Translations under genes and position numbers: made by a program
Shown: positions 54,291 to 64,000 of the stretch, piece after piece
Position numbering within the stretch: position 1 is the stretch's first letter
How the letters are laid out: the number at the start of each line of letters is the position of its first letter
The notes under the pieces: model-generated
The model's database searches: none
What the model was told of the DNA's origin: nothing
Seen by the model: the letters and a program-made list of their open reading frames with translations, nothing else
NCBI GenBank assembly: GCA_025917655.1
Contig: CP084615.1
Span: 2,108,001 to 2,172,000 of the forward strand
Length of the DNA stretch: 64,000 bases
From: Chlorella sorokiniana
Taxonomy: Eukaryota > Chlorophyta > Trebouxiophyceae > Chlorellales > Chlorellaceae
Direction of reading: 5' to 3'

Positions 54291-56485
54291 TCACCAGTCC
54301 AGGACTTGAGTGGTGACGTAGCTGCCGCCGTCCGACTCCTCCTCCTCCTCCATCTCCAGCTCGCCGTCGTCGTCGCCCTGCAGACCACAGCGCGCGCAGC
54401 GGGAGGGGCGCAGTGAGCAGGCGGAGCAGATGCGCACTCCAGGCTGACACCTCCCTGCCGCAGCCGGCCACAGGCCAGCCCTCCCAATGGCTGCGGATTC
54501 AGCATCTAGCATCTAAGAGAGCGGCGCGCGGCCCCCCCCTGCGCCGCGCACCCGCCGCGCCACCCTCTCCTCCTGCGCAAACAGCTGCTTGAGGTTGACG
54601 AAGGAGAGCTGGCCCAGGTCCCGCACCACCAGGTCGGCGGCAGACAGCTCGTACACAGGCTGCCGCCCCGCCAGCGCCACGCACTTCATGCCCACCTGCA
54701 GAGCACAGTTGGCGCATGGTTTGGCATGTGTGCGGGAGGCATGCTTTTGGGGGAGGGGGGACAACCCAAGGGGACAGGGCAGACAGAGGCCAAAGGAAGG
54801 GCAGGCGCAGCAAAGGGGCGGGAAGCCTGCGCCTGCATCACACTCCGGGCGGTGGAGGGCCGCCGGCGCGTGCGCGCAGGCAGCCCTGCCCTGGCTGGCC
54901 CCCGGCGCTGGCTTGAGCACGTCTCCGCGGCGCGCCCACCTCGTGAGCCGCCTCGATGCTGAGGTTGGAGGAGCCGATGACGACGCAGCGCACGGGGGGC
55001 GGGCCATCTTCTGCGCCGCGTACAGGTAGCCCTCGGGGTCGGGGGAGCCGCGCGCCACGTCATCGGCGGTGACCACAGCGTCAAAGCGGCCCTCCAGCCC
55101 CGCCGCCGACAGCGCGGGCAGCACGCGCTGCTCAGGCGCGTTGGACACCAGCGCCAGTGGCGACTGCACGGAGGAGGCAGTAGACGGCGGCGGCGGTTGA
55201 GGGCTGGTGCCCGGGGGCAAGGGACGTTGACCCTAGCTGAATTGCGGAGAGCGCTCGGCCTGTATGCCCGTGTCTCCGCACTTGCGAATGACACTGACAG
55301 TGCCCGCAGCAGGCAGGAGCGCGGACGGGAGCGACCGCAAATGCGGCAGCAGGTGCCAGCGTGCGTAGCATCACCCCCGCAGCCTCCCCCCCCCTTCCCA
55401 ACCCACCGACCCCCACCCACCCACCCACCTGGTTGCGCTGCAGGATGTCCATCAGCTGCACGACGCCGCCGGGCACCAGCGGCTTGCGCCCGCCCAGCAG
55501 GTCCGCCAGGATGGCCTCGCGCCGCGCCGCCAGCCGCCGCGCCTCCACAGGGTTGCGCGTCCAGCAGAACACCTCGCTCACGACCTGGAACCAGAGGGGT
55601 GGGGGCCCAGAGGGGTGTGTGTGGGGGGGGCAGCGTGTGCATGAGGTGTGTATACAGGCGGGGTGGGGGGCCGCGGGCGTGCCAGCTTGGGGCGGCGTAG
55701 GCGCGGGGCAGGGGGCAGCCTGCGGGCTCTTTGGCCTGGTGGCGCACTGGCTGCAGCTGCCACTGCCGTATTATGAACCCATACTGACGTTTGGATGGGA
55801 TGCTGCTGGCCTGCGGCGGGCAGTAGCGGACGGCTGCGCATCCCACCCGGCTGGGCCACACCTGCTCGTTCTTCATGCCCTGCGCCTTCTTCAGCGCCCA
55901 GATGGGCGGCGGCGACTTGCCCTCCTCCGCCGCCAGCTGCTGCCAGGAGCGGCCGCCGTCGCCGCACTCGTGCTCTATGCACACGCCGTCCAGCTCAAAA
56001 ATGGTGCCAAACCAGGCGGTGCCCAGCCGCTCCATGCGCTGCAGCGGGTTGGCCAGGCTGGCGTCATCCGCCACCCCCTCCACGTTGCGTGGCAGGGGCT
56101 TCAGGCCCACGCCGCTGCTGCCGTTGCGGCTGCTGCTGGGGGAGGCGCCGCCAGAGGGGAACGACCCAAGCTCGCTGGGGCCTGTTGCCGGCGCGGCGCC
56201 GCCGCCGTCGCGCTCCCACGGCAGGGGCCGCGGCAGGCTGGCGGGCAGCGCAGCCACGACTGGCACGGATAGCCGTGGCCGAGGCCGGGTTGGTGTCCGC
56301 AGCAGGGTCTGGGCGGGGCTGTTATGGAGGCGGGAAGCCAGCCCAGCCCGCACAGCCTCCGCCCTGGCCGGCGCAACCCGGCTGGGCCCTGAGACAGCCA
56401 TGTAAGCTTCTGTGTGTTGGAGCAGGCGAGGGCTGGTGACTGCCGCGGTTGAAGCCTGCTTCTGCGCAGCGGGCTGGTAAACCAA
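54291..56485 (-). CDS. PYRP2: Plastid HAD-family phosphatase, PYRP2-like (riboflavin pathway)
   Basis: Matches plant PYRP2, which dephosphorylates 5-amino-6-ribitylamino-uracil phosphate in plastid riboflavin synthesis. The N-terminal 90 or so residues are Ala/Arg/Ser/Pro-rich without acids, as in a transit peptide. Then follow the cap and core: GTIFELDGVCIEHE, AAEEGKSPPPIWALKKAQGM, SEVFCWTRNPVEARRLAARR, LALVSNAPEQRVLPALSAAG, FDAVVTADDVARGSPDPEGY, NLSIEAAHEVGMKCVALAGR and PVYELSAADLVVRDLGQLSF. The last exon encodes the acidic tail ELEMEEEEESDGGSYVTTQV before the stop at 54291. HAD motif I reads E-L-D instead of D-x-D. One frame slip near 54995 restores VIGSSN. ATGs at 56485 and 56401 are both possible starts. 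Confidence 0.88.
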
Positions 56486-57136
56486 AAACAGGTCCCGGGA
56501 GGGGTCGAGGATTTCTTCAAGCGATCAGTAAGGTGGATACAGGCGAACGGCTGCGAGATTGCGAGCGGAAGGTCGAGCGAACGAGAAGGTGCCCACGTAG
56601 TACGCAGCTCACCAAAGAACCGGGTTCCGCGCCTGAAGGCCCGCCTTGCTAAACTCACAGGTCACAGGCCCGAATTCCTGCTCCTCCCCGCTCTGCAGCG
56701 CTGGTCAACTGTGGGCGCCAAGGCTGGTTCAAGCGCTGGCGCCGGCGGACCCCAACTGTCGTCAACCCGTTCCTGCAAAGTCCAGCGGCGCCGTGAACAG
56801 GCAGGTTACATTGCTTGATACACCATGTAACCAGGGCGAACATCTTGGTACATTAAGGCGCCTATCACACGTTGGCTGCATCTGCAATCCGCTCGAACCT
56901 CGAAGGGGGCTCAACCTCAGAGCTTGCTGTTACAGTCCCAGCGTCCCAAGTAGTGTTTGACAGTCAAAAGCGTCCCAGTGCGTGATGCATGAGTGTGAGG
57001 TGCGCTACGGTCAGGTGAGGAGGGGTTCGCAGGGTCCATGGGAGGCAGAGGGTGGCCTAGTCGGGTGCAACAAGAATGGGGCAGAGGGGTTGGATGGCAG
57101 GCAGTCCAGGCCTGTGGGTCTGGCAAAGCACACATG
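56486..57136. other. Intergenic: upstream of HAD gene and 3' side of ankyrin gene
   Basis: Contains the presumed promoter of the PYRP2-like gene and the 3' UTR of the ankyrin gene, which is on the same strand. If the ankyrin gene is read in the poly-Ala frame its stop moves to 56917. No other exon was seen. Confidence 0.4.
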
Positions 57137-57213
57137 TCACATGATGGTGCAGCCGCAGCCGCCCTTGGCGGCTGGCTCGGGGTTGACAACTCCGCATGCG
57201 CCGCCGCCGCCGC

Positions 57214-57244
<31 letters not shown>

Positions 57245-59928
57245 GCCGCTGCCGCCGCCGCTGCCGGCTCTGGCATCGCGGCGGCCGCTGCGGTGGGCGC
57301 CTCGGCCGCCAGGGGTGCAGCCTCATGCTCGGCCGCCTCCGCCTCGTGTTCTGGCTGGCTTGGCGAGCGCGGCGGGGTCATGAAGTCGGACAGGGCTCCC
57401 TCCTCAAAGGAGGACAGGCGGGCGAGGTCGATGCTGGTGTGCAGGGCGGCGTCGGCGTGGTCCTTGCCGCCAGCTGGCACCGCCCCCTCATCAACACCCT
57501 CCGCCGCCGCCGCCGCCTCTTCCACACCCTCCTCCCCAGCTGCTGCCGCCTCCCGGGCCGCCGGTGCAGGCGCAGCGTCGTCAGGCCCAGCGGGCGCGGC
57601 CTCCTGCTCCGGCGGCGGGGAGGCGGCGCGCGGCGGCGGCTCAGGCGGGTCTTGGAGGGCGGCGGGGTGAGGGGCCGCCGCTGGCGGCGAGCCCGGCAGC
57701 GGCGCCTCTGCCGCGCCCTCCTGGCTGTCAGCTGCCTCCAGCGCTTTGGCGCTGTCGCTGCGCCCGTAGTAGCCCAGGTCCTTGCGGCCGCTGGCGGGCG
57801 GCCCGCCGAACCCCCTCCCGCTGCGGCTGCCGGACAGGCGGGGGCTCAGGGGCTTACCGCTCTCGGGCGCGGCCGGGGCCTTGCCGCCGCCGCCGCCAGC
57901 CGCCGTGGCGCGCGCGCCGCCGCCCGTCGCCGAGCCCAGCCCCTTGCCGGAGCCGCTGGCTGTGGGCTGCGCCAGCCGGGCGCTGGAGCCGCTGCTGGGG
58001 CGGGGGAGGTCACGCCGCTGGGGGTGCGGCTGACGGGGCGGGAGGTCGGGCCGGAGGCGCGGGGCGAGGCCAGGCTGCTCGCCGTGCGAGAGGGCGCCCT
58101 GCAGGGTTGCAAGGAATCAAAGCAAGGGGCGAGGGGTTACTGTCGCTTCTGCCGCAAGCTTGCCTGCAGGGGCAGCACACCTTGAGCGTCCCCCTGACAG
58201 CGGCCCCCTGGCAGCGGCCAGCTCACCTGGAGGAGGCGGGGCTGGCGGCCTGGTCTGAGCCTGTGAAGGATGCGGCGCCGCCGCTCGCGCGGGGGACAGC
58301 ACCCCCGAGCTGCGGCTGGCGCCGCTGGAGGTGCGAGAGGCGCTGCGCACGGGCGTGGCGGCGCTAACAGACCTGGCCAGGGCGGGCGCGGGGGAGGCGG
58401 CCACGGCGCGGCCGGAGGGAGACCGCGGCGGCGTGCTGGGCTTGTCGGGCGAGAGGGGCGAGGCGGGGGTGTTGGTGGGGGAACGAGACGGGCTGGTCTT
58501 CTTGATGCCGTTGGCGGCAGCAGCGGGCGTGACGGGTGCGGCCAGAGGCTTGGGCTTCACCGGTGTCGGCTTGCGAAACTTCTCCGCAGCGCCTGCAGCA
58601 GGGCTCGGCGGCAGCCAGTCACACCTCGCCACTGGCAGCCAGAAGAGCGCGCGGCGGGAAACGCAGGGGCCAGGGCAGCCCATGGCAAGCAGGCCAGCTC
58701 ACGTGGGCTGGGCACGGCGGCAATCATCATCTGCGTCGCCCGCGTGATGCCGCGGTCGGAAGCCAGGTTCAGTGGCGTCTGCAGGGTGGAAAGAAGCACG
58801 CGGTCCCTCTCCGGTTCAGACAATGCAGCAGGGCAGGGCTTGCCAAGCGCGAGCACCAGTGGGAGCCAGGCTGCCCAGCTGCCTCCCGTGCTGTACCAGC
58901 AAATAGCTCACCCTCTGCTGTCCCCAACACACCGACCGGCCAAGGGCGCCCACTTGCCCAGCCCCGACAGCCCCTCGCGCAACCACACACACACACCCCG
59001 TCCTCCCCCTGGCAACCCCCCACCTTGCCGGCGTGGTTGATGGCCCAGGGGTCAGCCCCGGCCTCCAGCAGCGCCTGCAGCGCCCCGCAGTACGCCTCGC
59101 TGCGCCCGTCGGTGCCGCCGGCGGGCAGCAGGCGCGACTCGCGCCACGACGCCACCAGCTTGTGCAGCGCGGTGTCGCCGCGCGCGTCGCGGGCCGCCAC
59201 GTCGGCCCCCCCGCGCACAGCGCGGCGGTCACGCCGCCCAGCCCAAACCTGGCGGCAGCCTCCAGCAGGGTGAGCCCTGCGGGGGTGGTGCTGTTTGGGT
59301 CCACCCCGCCCGCCACCAGCGCCGCCACGGCGTCGGCGTGGCCGGCAGACACCGCCAGGTAGGCGGGGCTGCCGCCGCTGGGGTGCGCACGCTCGGGTCG
59401 GCGCCGCCGGCCAGCAGCGCGGCGCAGGCGGCGGCGTGGCCGCGCTCCGCGGCGATGAGCAGGGGGTGATGTGCTTGGGGGTGGTGACGTTTGGGTTGGC
59501 GCCCGCTTTCTGCAGGGGGAGACGGGAAGGGCAAGGGCTGAGTGGCTGGTGGCAGAGGCAAGGGGCGCTCCGGTTCTTGGCACAGGCGAGGGCTTGTCTG
59601 CCATGTTTCAAACATATGACACGCAGGGAACTGCCTGCACGACACCACGCGAAAAGGCTCACCAGCAGCAGGGCGATCGCCTCAGCCTGGCCTTTCTCAG
59701 CCGCCTTGATCAGCGGTGTGGAACCGTCTGCTGCCTTGGCATCCACGGGCGCATGCGCGCTCAGCAGCTTGGCGATGATGGCGGCGTGGCCCTCAGCGGC
59801 CGCCACGTGCAGCGGGGTGAGCCCGTGGCTGCCCTTGCCGCCGGGGGCGCGCCGCGCGCCAGCAGGCTGCGCACGCTCTTCAGGTCGCCCTTGGCTGCGG
59901 CATTGCTGAGCTCCACAACCGTCGCCAT
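57137..59928 (-). CDS. Ankyrin-repeat protein with Ser/Pro/Ala-rich tail and possible CaaX end
   Basis: Starts MATVVELSNAAAKGDLKSVR and forms a clear ankyrin stack: GLTPLHVAAAEGHAAIIAKL, GSTPLIKAAEKGQAEAIALL, AGANPNVTTPKHITP with LIAAERGHAAACAALLAGGA, SPAYLAVSAGHADAVAALVA, GLTLLEAAARFGLGGVTAAL, RGDTALHKLVASW with LQALLEAGADPWAINHAGK, and TPLNLASDRGITRATQMMIA. A long basic Ser/Pro/Ala tail follows (SPLSPDKPSTPPRSPSG), then an acidic stretch and a GCC repeat encoding poly-Ala in one frame. In the neighbouring frame the protein ends ACGVVNPEPAAKGGCGCTIM, a farnesylation-type CaaX box with an extra Cys. Since single bases are lost elsewhere (for example at the C run near 59850), that frame may be the true end; otherwise the stop is at 56917. 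The function is unknown beyond a scaffold role. Confidence 0.8.
57199..57266. repeat. (GCC)n trinucleotide repeat in ankyrin gene
   Basis: About 22 GCC or GCT units in a row. On the minus strand they encode poly-Ala, poly-Arg or poly-Gly depending on frame. Any indel here decides which C-terminus the protein has. Confidence 0.9.
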
Positions 59929-60735
59929 GGCTCCAGGTAAGGCTCCGCCTCGGCCTGCGGGCTTGTGAGGGAGCCAAGGATACGTCAGGCTTGGTGCTGG
60001 GCTCAGACCCGTCGGTAACGCCATGGCGCTGGCGCTGCCAGGCGCCCTCGCGGGAGGCGGCACCCCGTGCCGCCCTCGCACCTGCGGCTAAAGACTGCGA
60101 AGCGGACACGGGTGCTCGCGCAAGCGAGGGTTGGGAGGGTCACGTTGGGGATGGCTACTTCGACTGCGGGTGTTTGCGGTAAGTTTTGAAGCTGGCGCAG
60201 CACTAATTTGCTGCAATGACACGGGAATTGGGGAGTGTACAGCGAATCGCGGTTAAACCTGCTCCTGCATGAAGCGGCGGGAACTCCGGTCCTCGACACA
60301 GGGTGCGGCTTCCCACCTCTCAAAGGCCACTCTTAGTGCTGTTTCTAGGTCCTGTATGGCTGTATGTATGGTAAAGTCACTGTAATCGGTCGACCGGAGG
60401 CAGCCCGCAGCTGCTGTGCCTTCTCTCCAACGCCCACCGCTAGGGCACGGTTCGGCTAAAAGTGTCCCCTGCAGCTTCTTGCATTCAAAGCCCCAGCACC
60501 AATCATGGGGCTGCATTGCACGATAACATTGCATGTGGGTTGACCTGTGGTCAACAGGGCATTGTCGCAACCGAGGTGCAAAGACGCAAGCAGAGGCGGT
60601 CTTTGCAGGAGGGCAGCGTTCGAAAGCCTGCAGTAACGAATGCAACGAGGCACGCAGGAAAAGGTAGCAGGGCTGACAGTGTGAGACAGCAAGCGAAGAG
60701 GCCAAAGAGAAACCTGCATGGCTTGAGCAACAGCC
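59929..60735. other. Intergenic: ankyrin promoter and TrmH-like 3' region
   Basis: About 800 bases between two minus-strand genes. A 150-codon minus-strand frame (60253-60705) ends DYSDFTIHTAIQDLETALRV-type sequence but uses codons such as ATA, CTA and AGA that the neighbouring genes avoid, and resembles no known family, so I do not call it a gene. Confidence 0.4.
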
Positions 60736-62369
60736 TCAGAGCTCAGCCAGCTCAGCCAGCAGCGGCGCCGCGCCGCGGCTGAGCGCAAACATGAGGATTG
60801 CCCCCGCCGCCGACACGTTCAGGCTTTCCATGAGCTCCCCGCCGCCGCTCTGCGGCACGCTCAGCGTGCGGCAGCGCCGCCGCACGCCCTCGGACAGGCC
60901 CTGCCCCTCGGCGCCGAGGCACAGGCACAGGGGCCGCGCGGCGAGGCGCTGCTGCAGCCCCGCCACGCTGTCGCTGCTAGCCTGCTGCTGGAGCTCCCCT
61001 GCGCTCCCACTGCTGGCCTGCTGGAGCCGCTGCTGCTGCTGCTGTGGATCCGGGGTGTGGGCCGGCGCCGATCGGTCTGGCTCCGCCGCCAGCGCCAGCA
61101 TCCCCTGCTCCATCACCACTTGCTCCCAATCCTCCTGGCTGAGCTGCGCCAGCGGCAGCTTGAACACCGCGCCGCGGCTCGCCCGCACCGCCTTGCCGTT
61201 GAAGGGGTCGCAGCAGCCCGGCAGCAGCGCGGCGGCCTGCCAGCCCAGCGCCAGCGCCGTGCGCAGCAGGGTGCCCAGGTTTCCCGGGTCCTGCGGGGCT
61301 CAGGCATGGGGGCTTCAATCGGCTATGGGCTTGTGCCCGGCGCTGCCGCGCCCTTAACAAACAGAAGGCATAGGATGACGTGGACACGTCGACACGCAGC
61401 GGCGTGCTAGGCCAAGGGGTTCTGTACGTAAGCTGCTTGGCGTGAAACGAGGTGCTTCAACGTAGCAGCAACGCAGCCCAGCCCCACCTGCACTCCGTCC
61501 AGCACCAGCAGGCGCGTCAGGCTGCCCGGCGGCGCGCCCAGCAGGCTCGCCGGCGGCGGCAGCGCCGCCTCCGCCGCCAGCAGCCCACCCCCACCGTCTC
61601 CAGCCCCGCGATCTTTTGCATCACCGGCGGCGTCACGGTGACGTAGCGCTGCGCGGGGACGTCTGCATAGCACAGCGCCGTGCGAGCAGCAGAATCAGAG
61701 CGCAGGCAGCGTGGCGACAGCCGGAACGGCGGCCGCGGCAGGGAAGCCCACCCTGTCAGGGTGCACGACACGGCGGGAGAATCCCCTCAGCAACGCGAAC
61801 GCATACGTGGCAGCCCATGCGTCACCTACGGGCAGCTGGGCCTCGTCCAGCGCCACCAGGGCGCGGTACGGAGCGCAGTACGGCGCCAGCTCCAGCACCA
61901 GATCGGCGCCCGACAGCAGCGCGGCCCCCGCCTCCCGCCGATACCTGCCGCTCTCTCGCAGCTTCACGCAGTGCTTCACTGCAGCAATGGCAGGATGGAC
62001 GAGTGGGTGGCGCTCAGGAGCAAGCTGTGTGGGCGAGGCTGTGAGCAGCAGGCGTGCAGGCGGCCATGTGCCGCCAACACCGCTGCCGTGAAGCACCCTC
62101 ACAGCACCTGCGGGATTCTGCGTGCTGCTGATGTGTATCGTTTGCGAATAAGATGCTCTTGCTGATGCCGCCGAGCAAGAGGCACGCCGCCTCTGCAGTC
62201 TGCTGGCGTTGCATGGCGGACTCCCGATACCTACGGTGCCCATGGCTGCTGATCTATAATCGAATTCGAGAACGTAAATTTCAACATACAGCTCATCGAC
62301 AGCCTCGCGAGGCTGGACTGCTGCCGTCGTGTACTGGCGGCAGGCGGGTGTACCGCGGCTGACCAGCAT
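60736..62369 (-). CDS. SpoU/TrmH-family RNA 2'-O-methyltransferase
   Basis: Knotted (SPOUT) methyltransferase that 2'-O-methylates ribose in rRNA or tRNA; the family has plastid and mitochondrial members. N-terminal substrate-binding part: AAVKHCVKLRESGRYRREAG and LVALDEAQLPVG. Linker: VTVTPPVMQKIAGLETVG. SPOUT motif 1: LLVLDGVQ, then DPGNLGTLLRTALALGWQAA with LLPGCCDPFNGKAVRASRGA; motif 2: LCLCLGAEGQGLSEGVRRRC; motif 3: MESLNVSAAGAILMFALSRG. A Gln/Ser insertion (about 60960-61060) lies between motifs 1 and 2. The exon order fits the family length. The ATG at 62369 opens MLVSRGTPACRQYTTAAVQP, possibly an organelle-targeting region; part of the 62120-62340 stretch may be intron. Confidence 0.83.
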
Positions 62370-62511
62370 TCGTCACCCAAGCACAGGTAGCCTGCGCGCC
62401 GATGCAAGCTTTTAAAATGGGTACTCAGCTTGAAGGGTACAAAGGTAAGTGATGATGACGGGTCTTAGTCATTGAGTTCTCGGATGCTAGCCAGAGAGCG
62501 ACTTCCACATG

Positions 62512-63891
62512 TCACACGACGCTTTCATACGCCCGCCTCCTGTGCCTGTTGCGCAAATAAACTGCCAGGCTGCCCAGCGCTGCAGCGCCCACAAGGCCTG
62601 CCAGCACGCCACCCACAATGGCGCCAGCGTCGCTGCCGCCTCCGCTAGAGCCGCGGGGAGCGGCGGCATCGGCGGCGGTGCTGCTGCTCTCCGCGGCCGA
62701 GGGCCCTGCGGCTGGGACTTGGGCCGTGAGCGAGTCTGCATCCAGGCTCCGGCCAGGCTGCATCCTCCTGGCCGCTATTGGAGCGGCAGCCAGGGACGGC
62801 GCCCCCACAGGCGGGGCCACCAGCCCCTCGGCCGCCGACGGCCCAACCGCGTTTCCAGGTGCAGGGCCAGGCGCGCCCTCCTCGCCAGGCAACACACTCG
62901 GCCCGCGAGGCCACAGGGGACCATCGCTGCAGCGGCGGGGAGACGTGGATAAGAAGGGGGGGCGCTCACGTGGTTCAGTCGCTGTGACACCCTGGCGCCG
63001 CCCTTCCCACCCGGTGTGCTTGGCTGAAGCAGGTCAGGTCATGCCGGCATGCGGCCATGCAGATTGAGCCTGCCAGGTGGCCCGATGACGGGCCCGGCGA
63101 GGTGCTGGGCTCACTTGGGGGTGGGCCCTGCCCAGGTGCGGCATTCCATGGGGGACCAGGGCGGGATGTAGACGGGGTCACCCCCGCCAGCTCAGCATCG
63201 CCGTACAACGGGTTGGCGGCAAACAGCTCCTGGTGGGACACGCCAAAGGCGGCTGCCAGGCCGGCGATGGTGTCTCCCGCAGCAGCGGTGTACACCTGGC
63301 AGTGCGGCATGCCGCCTGGAGCAGCAGAGGGGGCGGGGGGGGGGCGGGCAGAACAGGCATGTTTATCCAACAGTCTGGCAAGGGCTGCGAGGGCGGAGCT
63401 TGACCATGGCGGCCATGCCAGCTGGGGCAGCGGCTCGGATGTTGGGGATGTGCCAGCGCAACGCACCTGCGTTGGCCACGCGGCCGCACTGCACAGGGTA
63501 GGGCGGCAGGCAGGCGAGGGTGCGTGGCGCCAGGCCGCCCCCGCTCTCGTAGCCCGCCACGCAACGCTCCAGAGCGCCCTCCAGTTCCGCTGCAACAGAC
63601 GCCACACGTGTCAGGAGGGTGGACAGCTCTGCACAGGTGCACAGCATGGCAGCGGCATGCGGCCGAGCGCACCGGTTGACACGCTATGGGCTTGTGCAAT
63701 GCTGGCCAGTGTGTCGCTGGCTTCAACTCTGTAGCGCTTGCATATCGCAGAATCAATCACTGCGCGAAGGGCAGGAGGGACACGGTGAGTTTTGTCCTCG
63801 GCCAATCGGCGGCCACAGCTGCGTAGCGCCACTCACGCTCAGCACTCGACAGCGGCCAAAGGATGGCAGCGAGGACAAGGGTTGCCAACAT
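62512..63891 (-). CDS. LysM-domain single-pass membrane protein without kinase
   Basis: Probable cell-surface glycan-binding protein. The signal peptide MLATLVLAAILWPLSSAE is spliced (donor GTGAGT after 63833 or so) to the first LysM, CKRYRVEASDTLASIAQAHS. Next comes a Cys-containing exon (AELEGALERCVAGYESGGGL, ending PPYPVQCGRVANA), then the second LysM, HCQVYTAAAGDTIAGLAAAF with GVSHQELFAANPLYG, whose usual end PVYIPPW appears one frame over after a G run near 63180 (one base lost). The last exon is Ala/Pro/Ser-rich, then one helix, AIVGGVLAGLVGAAALGSLA, and a short basic tail RNRHRRRAYESVV. Cysteine pairs between the LysMs resemble plant LYM/CEBiP-type receptors. An in-frame ATG at 63945 would add 18 residues before the signal peptide. 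Confidence 0.82.
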
Positions 63892-64000
63892 CGCGTCTGC
63901 CAATGTGCATCTACATTGGCAAGCCTTAGCAGCGGGTGTGAGCAAGGGATGGCTGGTGCTGGGCAGTCACAAGTCGCGCGGCGGCAGGTGGGCGGCAGGT

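Noticed and set aside
54291-56485. Reading the HAD gene as a beta-phosphoglucomutase or rubisco-linked CbbY protein
   Set aside because: The stretches EEGKSPPP, EVFCWTRNP and GMKCVALAGR-PVYELSAADLVV are specific to the PYRP2 group.
60253-60705. 150-codon minus-strand ORF between the ankyrin and TrmH-like genes
   Set aside because: Codon use is unlike the neighbours, there is no family resemblance and no splice context; kept only as a note in the intergenic entry.
1-64000. Search for transposons, LTR elements, viral relics, tRNA and rRNA genes
   Set aside because: No reverse transcriptase, integrase, transposase or capsid motif, no long terminal repeats, and no tRNA cloverleaf or rRNA core was recognised by eye.

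Overview
The window is nuclear DNA of a GC-rich green alga. Intron-split genes, Ala/Gln/Gly-rich low complexity and a set of Viridiplantae-type proteins (MLO, a PHS1-type kinase-phosphatase fusion, an XB3/XBAT-type ankyrin-RING ligase, a plastid PYRP2-type riboflavin phosphatase) point to a chlorophyte. A trebouxiophyte/Chlorella-like alga is my best guess from composition and gene style; no marker gene fixes the genus.

Layout: TAF5 (+, 3' part only), ornithine decarboxylase (+), a nucleotide-sugar transporter (-), a BMT5-like rRNA methyltransferase with a CCCH finger (+), a very large VPS13B-like lipid-transfer protein (-, about 16 kb), a MED15-like Mediator subunit (+), PHS1 (-), an XBAT-like E3 ligase (+), dymeclin (-), MLO (+), then four minus-strand genes: a PYRP2-like HAD phosphatase, an ankyrin protein with a possible CaaX end, a SpoU/TrmH RNA methyltransferase and a LysM single-pass membrane protein. 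From the transporter to the HAD gene the strands strictly alternate. This gives four short divergent promoters (225 to 522 bp) and a series of convergent 3' ends. No tRNA, rRNA, CRISPR, transposon or viral relic was recognised.

Functionally the genes cover transcription (TAF5, MED15), polyamine and riboflavin synthesis, rRNA methylation, Golgi and lipid traffic (VPS13B, dymeclin, transporter), microtubule control (PHS1) and surface sensing or signalling (LysM, MLO, XBAT, ankyrin). They do not form one pathway.

Three patterns deserve attention. First, the 5' splice sites of two introns (PHS1, VPS13B) are copied in tandem just inside the intron next to simple repeats, and the PHS1 intron also holds a short telomere-like tract. 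Second, several introns appear to start with GC instead of GT. Third, conserved genes repeatedly lose one base in G or C runs, which looks like assembly error and breaks the reading frames of nearly every gene here. Exon joins below were inferred by eye from conserved protein sequence and splice consensus. Some N-termini remain uncertain, and each entry says so.
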